NCBI RefSeq assembly: GCF_010548275.1
Contig: NZ_JAAGLT010000004.1
Span: forward strand, 248,001-312,000
Length of the DNA stretch: 64,000 nucleotides
Direction of reading: 5' to 3'
DNA from: Streptomyces sp. SID12488
Lineage (GTDB): Bacteria; Actinomycetota; Actinomycetes; Streptomycetales; Streptomycetaceae
The notes under the pieces are model-generated. The model was not told where the DNA came from, ran no database searches, and saw only the letters and a program-made list of their open reading frames with translations. Positions 24,399 to 31,508 of this stretch are shown piece by piece; positions within the stretch are counted from its first letter, which is position 1; each line of letters starts with the position of its first letter. The position numbers and the translations under genes were made by a program.

Positions 24399-27300
24399 CT
24401 AGGAGAAGCACACTTGGCGCCGCGCCTGGCCCCGGAGGTACTGGGAGCGTTCCTGCTGGGTGAGGTCTCGGTGAAGGGCGTCGCAGATCATGCCGATGGC
24501 CTGACGTGGGCGGGGCAGGCTGAGCTTCCACAGTTGGATCGTGCCGTCGGTATTGCTGGCGGCGAGTGTGCGTTGGTCGGGGCTGACGCCCATTGCGGAC
24601 ACTGCTTGTTGACGCCCACTCAGGGTGGCGCGGACGGTGCGTGTGGCCAGGTCCCACAGTCGTACTGTTCCGTCGGCGTGACCGGCCAGGAGGGTGCGGC
24701 CGTCGGGGCTGAAGGCCAGCGAGCATGCCAGGTCGGTGAGGACGGCATGCCTCCCGCCGCTGGCGATGTCCCACACTTGTAGCTTTCCGTCGGCACCGGC
24801 GGAGGCAAGCGTGTGTCCGTCCGGGCTGAAAGCGAGTGACGCCACGACGTCTGTCTGTCCGGCGAGGACGCTCCGGCCCTTGCCGGTGGCCACGTCCCAC
24901 AGGTGCATACGCGCACCTGTCCCGCCGGTGACGAGAACGCGCCCGTCGGGACTCAGTGCCGTTGTCAGCAGGGTGTCGGACCGGGGACGGTGGCGCACGA
25001 CCGTGCGGAGCGTGCGGGTTCGCGCGTCCCACATTCGCACCGAGCGGCCGTCATCGGTGATCAAGGCGGCCGTTGCCCAGCCGCCTGGACGAAGGGCCAG
25101 TGACGTCACGGCGCCGGCACCGACAGAGCGGGCGCTGCGCGGCCGTTCGCTGACCGTGTCCCAGACGCGCACTGTTCCGCGGCCGTCACCGGTTGCCAGG
25201 GTGCGCCCGTCATCGGTGAAGGCCATGCTCGTCAAGGTGGCGGATTCGGCTCGCATGTTGTCGGGCGTCTGCTGAGTGAGATCCCACAGCCGGACTGTGC
25301 GGTCACGGCTGCCGGTGGCCAGAGTGCTGCCGTCCGGACTGAACGCCACTGACGACACGCTGTCGAGGTGACCGGTGAGGACGGCCTGGCTCTCGCCGGT
25401 CACCGCGTCCCACAGCCGTGCTGTGCGATCGTCACTGCCAGCGGCCACCAGGCGCCCGTCCGGGCTGAACGCCACCGCCCGTACCGGCCCGTCGTGTCCG
25501 GTGAACCGGGTGCGGAGATCACCCTTCGTCACGTCCGACAACTGCACCAGACCGCTGAGATCACCGACGGCCAGTAGGCGGCTGTCGGGACTGAAGGCCA
25601 TCGATGTCAGTAAGCCGACCCCTTCTTGCCGAATCACACGGGTGGTGCCGTGGATCAGGTCGCGCACCCGGATTGTTCCGCCCGAGTCGCCGGCCAGGAG
25701 GTGGCCGTCCGGGCTGAAGGCGACCGACGTCACGTCGTGCGCGGAGACGGAGAAGACGGTGCGAACCGTACCGGTCGCCGCGTTCCACAGCCGTACATGC
25801 CCATCGGAACTGCCGGCAGCCACTGAACGGCCGTCGGGACTGACCGCCACCGGTCCCAGGTTTCTTGCATGGCCCTGAACGGTCCAGGCTTTCTGGCCAA
25901 CCGCAACAGTCCGCAGCCGCAGTATCCCGTGGGCATCGCCGACGGTCAGGAGTCGGCCGTCCGGACGGTAGGCCAGGCCGGTGACTTCTCCTGTAAAAGC
26001 GGGGAACGTCGTGCGAATTCTGCCGGTCGCCGCGTTCCACAGCCGTACGTGGCCGTCGGAACTGCCGGCAGCCACCGAACGGCCGTCGGAGCTGAATGCC
26101 ACCGCACTGACGAGGTCAGTGGGACCGGTCAGCCGGTGCCGCAGGGGGAGGGCTGCCGCGGAGTAGAGGCTGGAGACGGCTTCTGCCGTGGGACGGATCT
26201 GGTAGGCATGGGCGGCCAGGAGCATGGCGAGATCGGGATCGTCGTCCAGGAGAGCGGTCGACTGCGCGGCCAACTGACGGGACACAGCGGTCTGCTGTGC
26301 GGCTACAGCTCGGTCTCGTTGATGTTCGCTCGCCCGATACTGCTTCCAGGCGACCAGACTCGCGGTGAGAGCGACGACAAGCAGGACGGACAGCGTGGCG
26401 GTGAACTGGCGCAGGCGGCGCGACGTGCGGGCGGCAGCGAGGCGCTCACGGTCGTGAGCGGTCGTGCTGCTGGAGAGGAAGTCCCGTTCCAGACCGTTCA
26501 GATCCTCGGCTCTGGCGGGAGCGGCGAAGGTCTCCTGGGCAGCGGCCAGGCGGGTGCCGCGGTACAGGACCCCCGGGTCGCGGCCCAGGGCGCTCCACGT
26601 GCGGGCGGCTTCCCCGAGCTGATGTTGGAGGTGCATGCGTTCCCGGGCTTCGTCGACCCATTCCCGCAGCCTGGGCCAGGCGGCGATGAGAGCTTCGTGC
26701 GCCAGGTCGACGGTGCTGCCGTCGATCGTGACCAGCCGTGCCTTGACCAACCGCTCGAGCAGGACTCCAGCCACGGGAGAGCTGTCGGCATCCAGTTCCT
26801 CGCGGTCCGCCGGACGCCTTGTGTCCTGCGTGCCTTCGCCGGGGGCGATCAGGCGCAGCAGGATTCGTCGGGCGTACCTGGCTTCGGGTGCGGACAGTTG
26901 GGTGTAGAGGTCTTCCGCTGTTCGGGCGATGGCACCTTCGACGCCGCCCACTGCCTGGTAGGCGGCAAGAGTCAGCGCGCGGCCCTTGCGGCGGCGCCAG
27001 GTTTCCAACAGGGCGTGGGACATCAGCGGTAGACCACCCGGTCTTTCGTCGACGTCCTCGATGATTTTCGCGGTCAGTTCGCGCTCGACGATCAGTCCCT
27101 CAGCGGTTGCCGGTTTGACTATGGCATCGCGAAGTTCGGCGGGGCCCATAGGGCCGACGAGCAGGGTGGCGTCACGCAGCGCCGCGGCCAGATGATGATG
27201 TTCGGCGCAGCGGCCGAAGAAGTCCGCGCGCACAGCGATCACCATCCGCAGCCCGCTCATCGGCTCCATCGCCTTCACCAGCCCGTCGAGGAAGGCGGAG

Positions 27301-27950
27301 CGCTCTGCGCGGTCGGAGCACAGGGTGAAGAGTTCCTCGAACTGGTCGAGGATGACGACCGTGTCGCCGCGTCCCCGGGCGGGCGTGATCGCGGCGGCAT
27401 GGGTCGACATCGGCTGGGCCCCTGGGGTGAGGATCCGGATGCCTGTCGGACGACGGTCGATGGACCCTTCCCGCTGTAGGGCGGGGATGAGTCCTGCGCG
27501 CAGTAAGGAGGACTTGCCGCTTCCGGACGCGCCGACGACGGCGACCAGGCGGCGGGTGTGCACCCGCTCGACGAGCTGAGTCACCAGTTCGTCCCGCCCG
27601 AAGTACACATCAGTGTCCGCGGCTTCGAAGCGGGCCAGCCCGCGGTAGGGCGCCTGCGCGTCGTCACCGGTCTCCCGCCCGGCAGCCGCATCCTCGGCTG
27701 CCTTGCGCCAGCTCCGTTCCCACTCCACCTCGTCCGCTTCGCAGGCCCGCGCGTAGGCCAGTGCCACGTCGAGGGAGGGCAGCTGCTCCCCGGCCGCCGC
27801 TCGTGACAACGTCGCCACGGAGTAGCCCGCGCGCTGCGCCATGGCCCGGTAGGTCGGCCCGCCCGCTTCCTGACGCAGCGTGCGCAACGCGAAAGCGAAA
27901 CGCTGCACGGGACCGGCTTCCGGATCCAGTGCCCCCTCTCGGCGCCCCAT
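24399..27950 (-). CDS. HTH-nSTAND1 NTPase-WD40 protein (copy 2)
   Basis: 1183 aa from ATG 27950, the start that aligns with copy 1 (MGRREGALDPEAGPVQRF); ATG 27956 is an alternative. XRE-like HTH about 15-70; Walker A GASGSGKS at 140-147; Walker B region VVILDQFEELFTLC; a membrane helix (TATLSVLLVVALTASLVAW); then about 12-14 canonical WD40 repeats of the type SVAFSPDGR..TGSRDRTVRLWD ending near the C-terminus (WKLSLPRPRQAIGMICDAL). Its repeats are far more regular than those of copy 1. Such proteins are STAND switches whose propeller is thought to sense a ligand; partner and output are unknown. Confidence 0.9.
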   Translation of the reverse strand: MGRREGALDPEAGPVQRFAFALRTLRQEAGGPTYRAMAQRAGYSVATLSRAAAGEQLPSLDVALAYARACEADEVEWERSWRKAAEDAAAGRETGDDAQAPYRGLARFEAADTDVYFGRDELVTQLVERVHTRRLVAVVGASGSGKSSLLRAGLIPALQREGSIDRRPTGIRILTPGAQPMSTHAAAITPARGRGDTVVILDQFEELFTLCSDRAERSAFLDGLVKAMEPMSGLRMVIAVRADFFGRCAEHHHLAAALRDATLLVGPMGPAELRDAIVKPATAEGLIVERELTAKIIEDVDERPGGLPLMSHALLETWRRRKGRALTLAAYQAVGGVEGAIARTAEDLYTQLSAPEARYARRILLRLIAPGEGTQDTRRPADREELDADSSPVAGVLLERLVKARLVTIDGSTVDLAHEALIAAWPRLREWVDEARERMHLQHQLGEAARTWSALGRDPGVLYRGTRLAAAQETFAAPARAEDLNGLERDFLSSSTTAHDRERLAAARTSRRLRQFTATLSVLLVVALTASLVAWKQYRASEHQRDRAVAAQQTAVSRQLAAQSTALLDDDPDLAMLLAAHAYQIRPTAEAVSSLYSAAALPLRHRLTGPTDLVSAVAFSSDGRSVAAGSSDGHVRLWNAATGRIRTTFPAFTGEVTGLAYRPDGRLLTVGDAHGILRLRTVAVGQKAWTVQGHARNLGPVAVSPDGRSVAAGSSDGHVRLWNAATGTVRTVFSVSAHDVTSVAFSPDGHLLAGDSGGTIRVRDLIHGTTRVIRQEGVGLLTSMAFSPDSRLLAVGDLSGLVQLSDVTKGDLRTRFTGHDGPVRAVAFSPDGRLVAAGSDDRTARLWDAVTGESQAVLTGHLDSVSSVAFSPDGSTLATGSRDRTVRLWDLTQQTPDNMRAESATLTSMAFTDDGRTLATGDGRGTVRVWDTVSERPRSARSVGAGAVTSLALRPGGWATAALITDDGRSVRMWDARTRTLRTVVRHRPRSDTLLTTALSPDGRVLVTGGTGARMHLWDVATGKGRSVLAGQTDVVASLAFSPDGHTLASAGADGKLQVWDIASGGRHAVLTDLACSLAFSPDGRTLLAGHADGTVRLWDLATRTVRATLSGRQQAVSAMGVSPDQRTLAASNTDGTIQLWKLSLPRPRQAIGMICDALHRDLTQQERSQYLRGQARRQVCFS

Positions 27951-28287
27951 CCCCATCCCCCCCAGTCGGCATGATCGGTGCAGGCAACCTTGGCACCACC
28001 GTGCACCAACTGCACCTATGGCCAGCGCGTTTCGGCCGAACATCGGCTCCGGCCAGCCGCCCGGGGAGTTGTTTCACGTGGCGGCAGGGGTGTGCGCAAC
28101 AACAGGACGGCCGGGAAGCTGGTGCTTGGCCGACGCCGAACAGTTTCGGGGGGCGGCGTCGGCCAGTCATCTCCCTGTTGGGGCGTCCGCCTGACGTGTT
28201 AACGCCTGCACAGTCGGCCGGGAGCAGCCGCAGCACATACGAGAGCTTGGCGGCAGGCAGCAGTGGTACAGGAGGGGGCGCGGGACC
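27951..28287. other. Divergent promoter region of nSTAND copy 2, with GCACC repeats
   Basis: 337 bp without a supported gene. Close to the nSTAND start, GCACC recurs at 27993, 28003 and 28012, spaced about one helical turn. An inverted GGTGC lies at 27977. These could be contacts for the HTH domain of the nSTAND protein. The rest shows nothing distinctive. Confidence 0.4.
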
Positions 28288-29340
28288 ATGACGTTGCGAA
28301 TTGAGTTCAGCCCACAGGACCTGGGCCGACTGGCGATCGGACGCCCGGCGCACTTACCGGTCAGCGAGGCTGTGATGAGCCTGCAGGTCCTGCTGCGCAG
28401 GGATCCAGCCATGCGGTTCCAAGCGTGGCGAGAGGCCATTCGAGCTCGTGGCATTCAGCCGGGGGCGGTGCTGAAGGGCCTAGTGCCGGCATACGGGTGG
28501 GTGCCCGACTTCCTCACACCGGGTAATCGTGCCTGGCCGGAAGCAGGAGCGTTTGACGTCATCAGGGCCACGCCCCGCCGACGTGTCCGCCGGGAACTGG
28601 CCCGCCTGTCCGGCCATCACCCCTTGCCCGTCTGGGGCGCCCGACTGGCGGAGTCGGGAGATCCACATCTTGGCGTTCTCGTCGACAATCTCGCTGCCTA
28701 CTATGACGCCGCTGTACGCTCGTACGCTCCCGCGATTCGCACCGTGCTCGACGCCGATCGTGCCCTGCGTGCCGAAACACTCGCCTCCAAAGGGGTGGAC
28801 GCGCTCCTGCACACGCTGCACCCGTCCATCACCTGGGAACCACCGTTCCTCATCCTGCCGTCCCCTCACGAATCCACGTTCCGGTTGCAGGGCCGTGGTC
28901 TGATCATCACGGGGCACTTTTTCTGCTGGCCGAGCCCACGGGCGCAGCTGAACGACACTGACATGCCGGTCCTCGTCCATCCAGCTTCCTGGAATCCACT
29001 CCACCAGCCGGCGCCGGGCACAGACAGCTCGGACACCCGAACGGACCGGGGCCTGGCCGCGGCACTGGGACGCACTCGGGCCCGGGTCATGCTGGCCCTC
29101 GCGGAGGCGCCCCACAGCAGCACGGCGGAACTCGCCAGGCAGTTGGACATCTCCCCAGCTTCCGCATCGGAACACGCAACTGTCCTGCGACAAGCAGGGC
29201 TTACCGACAGCCGTCGCCAGCATCGCACCGTCCGCCACTCGCTGACCGCTCTGGGCAATGACCTCCTCAACCACCCAAGGACCCTCACCACGCGGTTTCC
29301 CCCGCGCTGGACCGACGCTGAGCGCCATCACCGCAGGTGA
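28288..29340 (+). CDS. Winged-helix (ArsR-type) regulator with long N-terminal domain
   Basis: 350 aa from ATG 28288, preceded by a G-rich GGAGGGGG. The N-terminal about 230 residues (RIEFSPQDLGRLAIGRPAHL, GLIITGHFFCWPSPR) are the domain found in many Streptomyces ArsR-like proteins of this length. The C-terminal winged helix is clear: RARVMLALAEAPHSSTAELA, LDISPASASEHATVLRQAGL. The ligand and targets are unknown. The gene lies alone, divergent from the nSTAND gene. Confidence 0.84.
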   Translation: MTLRIEFSPQDLGRLAIGRPAHLPVSEAVMSLQVLLRRDPAMRFQAWREAIRARGIQPGAVLKGLVPAYGWVPDFLTPGNRAWPEAGAFDVIRATPRRRVRRELARLSGHHPLPVWGARLAESGDPHLGVLVDNLAAYYDAAVRSYAPAIRTVLDADRALRAETLASKGVDALLHTLHPSITWEPPFLILPSPHESTFRLQGRGLIITGHFFCWPSPRAQLNDTDMPVLVHPASWNPLHQPAPGTDSSDTRTDRGLAAALGRTRARVMLALAEAPHSSTAELARQLDISPASASEHATVLRQAGLTDSRRQHRTVRHSLTALGNDLLNHPRTLTTRFPPRWTDAERHHRR

Positions 29341-29534
29341 CGGGTGACGGCGATCGGATCGAACGACCCGCGGTCGTTGCCACGAGCCCGCCTCGTGGGA
29401 TGTCGTCCAGGCGGCGCTGCGGGTACGGACCGCGGCGCCGGGCGGGCGGCCGGCATCTGGGACAGGTGCGGCTCAGGTCGGTTGCCGCGGCAGTCCACTC
29501 GCAGCCCTCCGCGCCGAGTGCGAGATCCGGATTT

Positions 29535-29846
29535 CTAGTCGGCGCGCTCGGTGAGGAGGTCGTGCCGATGGGCGAGCCAGCTGATGGCGGTCAGGCGGCA
29601 CACCGCGTAGTCGTGCCCGACGGGTTCGCGCCAGTCGAGTTCGTCGAGCGCGTCGAGGAACCCGAGGGCGTAGTCGGCGAGGTCTTCGCGGTGCGGCTGC
29701 CGGGGGATGAGCCCGGGGCCACCGGCCGCGATGCGTTCCCTGATCTCGGCGACGTGCTGGTCCACGGCGGCCGTGAAGGCAGGCTCGAACGCGAACTCCG
29801 CGAAACGGGGCGCGAACGCGCTGCTGATTCTGACCAAGGGGGACAT
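29535..29846 (-). CDS. Hypothetical protein of about 103 aa, intact copy of a two-member family
   Basis: 103 aa. It is mostly helical: FAFEPAFTAAVDQHVAEIRE, then YALGFLDALDELDWREPVGH and DYAVCRLTAISWLAHRHDLL. I do not recognise a named domain. GTGGAGGA abuts the ATG at 29846 with almost no spacing, so initiation may be inefficient. It lies 57 bp downstream of the AbaA-like ATPase gene on the same strand and may be co-transcribed with it. A truncated homologue lies at 23072-23260. Confidence 0.7.
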   Translation of the reverse strand: MSPLVRISSAFAPRFAEFAFEPAFTAAVDQHVAEIRERIAAGGPGLIPRQPHREDLADYALGFLDALDELDWREPVGHDYAVCRLTAISWLAHRHDLLTERAD

Positions 29847-29903
29847 TCCTCCACGGTATGTGGGGTGCGGGGGCGGGAGGAGAGGGGAATGTCATGGTTT
29901 CCG

Positions 29904-30344
29904 TCACACCGGCTCCTTGCTCTCGCACTCGAACCAGACGGTCTTTCCGGTACGTGTGGGATGCGTGGGCAGGCTGTACCAGCCCCAGCGGTCGGTGACG
30001 GCCTCCACGATCATGAGTCCGCGCCCGCCTTCTTCATCCACAGCTGTGGATGCCTCCGGGCCCCGCGGTTCCGTGTCGGTGACCTCGACGAGGACTCCGC
30101 CGGGCCGCCGCAGCAGCAGTACGGTGCCGCGCCGGTCGGGGACATGTCGTACGACGTTCGAGACCAGCTCGGTCAGGGCGAGGGTGGCGGAGTCGGCGAG
30201 GCCGGACATGCCCCAGGAGTCGAGGTACGCCCGCAGGATGCACCGCAGGTGCCGGGCCGAGTGGTCACCGAGGGTGAAGTTCATGCCGTACCTCGGCCCA
30301 AGTGTGCTTTCGTCCAGGTCAGTTGCGTCATTTGCGTGATTCAC
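29904..30344 (-). CDS. AbaA-like GHKL ATPase (anti-sigma/regulatory kinase fold)
   Basis: 146 aa from GTG 30344, or 126 aa from ATG 30284, which has a plausible GAGG upstream and begins at the conserved GMNFTLGDHSARHLR segment. The HATPase_c_2 fold shows the N box ALTELVSNVVRHV and the G box EGGRGLMIVEAVTDRWG. This small class, next to WhiJ-like XRE regulators and DUF397 proteins, forms a Streptomyces-specific regulatory module. It is divergent from the XRE gene with an 83-bp shared promoter region. Confidence 0.88.
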   Translation of the reverse strand: MNHANDATDLDESTLGPRYGMNFTLGDHSARHLRCILRAYLDSWGMSGLADSATLALTELVSNVVRHVPDRRGTVLLLRRPGGVLVEVTDTEPRGPEASTAVDEEGGRGLMIVEAVTDRWGWYSLPTHPTRTGKTVWFECESKEPV

Positions 30345-30427
30345 GTCACCAGAGTGAGGTGGCGTGGTTACGCTGGGCTACATCGTGAATCCAACGACGC
30401 GAAGCGTCAGCTTGGGGGTGGCCCGCC

Positions 30428-31276
30428 GTGCCCAACATCCGCGAACTCGACCCCAGTGCGTCGCCGCTGGACTACTTCGGCTTCGAGCTGCGCAGGAAGA
30501 GAGAGGAAGCGGGCCTTACCCAGGGGGAGTTGGGTGCGTGCATCTTCTGTACGGGATCACTGGTGGGCCAGGTCGAGACGGCGAGGAAGGTTCCCACGAG
30601 GGAGTTCGCCGAACGGGTGGACGCGGCGCTTGGAACGGACGGGGAGTTCTCGCGGTTGGTGGGGTTGGTGCTGCGGAGCCAACTCCCGCACTGGTTCCAG
30701 GCGTACGCGGAGATGGAGGCGAGGGCCACATATATCTCCACGTATCAGTGCCAGTTGGTCTACGGACTGCTGCAGACGGAGGAGTACGCACGGGCCGTAC
30801 TGGGTGTCGATCAAACGAACAGGCTTGACGAGATGGCGGCTGCTCGGATGGATCGCCAGCGGATCTTGAAACGCGGACAGCCGCCGGTCCTGTACGTAGT
30901 GCTGGACGAGTCGGCGCTGCACCGGCAGATCGGTGGCCGGGGCATCATGCGGAGGCAACTCGCCCACTTGTTAGGTTGCTTCGACCAGCCGTGGACGCAG
31001 CTTCAGGTGCTGCCGTTCTCAGTAGGTGAACACGCCGCGATGATGGGCTCGTTCAATCTCCTACGCTTCGATGACGACCCGGATGTCCACTACAGCGAGA
31101 GCTACGACGCGGGTCACATGACCGCCAACCCGCAAGTGATCAGGGAGCGTTCTGTCGGATACGCTCGTTTGCAGGCCGACGCCCTCTCTCCGAAGGAGTC
31201 GGCGGCGCTGATCGCTCGACTTATGGAGGAACGCTATGGGGAGCAGTCCGAGTCTGGCGAGCGCACAGTGGCGTAA
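30428..31276 (+). CDS. WhiJ-like XRE regulator with DUF5753, containing a TTA codon
   Basis: 282 aa from GTG 30428 with GGGGGTGG upstream. It has an N-terminal XRE helix-turn-helix (FGFELRRKREEAGLTQGELG, SLVGQVETARKVPTREFA) and a C-terminal DUF5753 ligand-sensing-like domain (YISTYQCQLVYGLLQTEEYA, ILKRGQPPVLYVVLDESALH). An in-frame TTA leucine codon at 30971-30973 (residue 182) makes translation dependent on the bldA tRNA, so the protein should appear late in development. The DUF397 gene overlaps its 3' end by 41 bp, and an AbaA-like gene is divergent, as in the whiJ locus. Confidence 0.92.
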   Translation: MPNIRELDPSASPLDYFGFELRRKREEAGLTQGELGACIFCTGSLVGQVETARKVPTREFAERVDAALGTDGEFSRLVGLVLRSQLPHWFQAYAEMEARATYISTYQCQLVYGLLQTEEYARAVLGVDQTNRLDEMAAARMDRQRILKRGQPPVLYVVLDESALHRQIGGRGIMRRQLAHLLGCFDQPWTQLQVLPFSVGEHAAMMGSFNLLRFDDDPDVHYSESYDAGHMTANPQVIRERSVGYARLQADALSPKESAALIARLMEERYGEQSESGERTVA

Positions 31277-31508
31277 GTCGTCGTACAGCGGCTCCAGCGG
31301 CGGCGACTGTGTCGAATGCGCCCCCCTCGGCACTGCCGCCTGGCGTAAGTCGTCGTACAGCGGCAACACCGGCGGCGACTGCGTCGAAGTCGCCCCCCTG
31401 ACCCCCCACATCGCGATCCGCGACTCAAAGGCCCCCGACCTGGGCGCTCTCACGCTCACGCCGGAGGCCTTCGCCGCGTTCGTTACCGCTGTGGGCTGGT
31501 CAGGATGA
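31236..31508 (+). CDS. DUF397 small acidic protein with an internal duplication
   Basis: 90 aa from ATG 31236, overlapping the XRE gene by 41 bp. The DUF397 signature WRKSSYSGSSGGDCVECAPL is followed 24 residues later by a second copy, WRKSSYSGNTGGDCVEVAPL. The normal C-terminal part then follows (IAIRDSKAPDLGALTLTPEA, FAAFV). Ordinary family members have one copy. DUF397 proteins act with the cognate WhiJ-like regulator, probably by relieving repression. Its last 26 bp overlap the 3' end of helR. Confidence 0.92.
   Translation: MGSSPSLASAQWRKSSYSGSSGGDCVECAPLGTAAWRKSSYSGNTGGDCVEVAPLTPHIAIRDSKAPDLGALTLTPEAFAAFVTAVGWSG
31269..31412 (+). repeat. 72-bp in-frame tandem duplication inside the DUF397 gene
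   Basis: Units at 31269-31340 and 31341-31412 share almost all of their first 60 bases, beginning TGGCGTAAGTCGTCGTACAG. The DNA identity is high, so the duplication looks recent. Confidence 0.85.
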
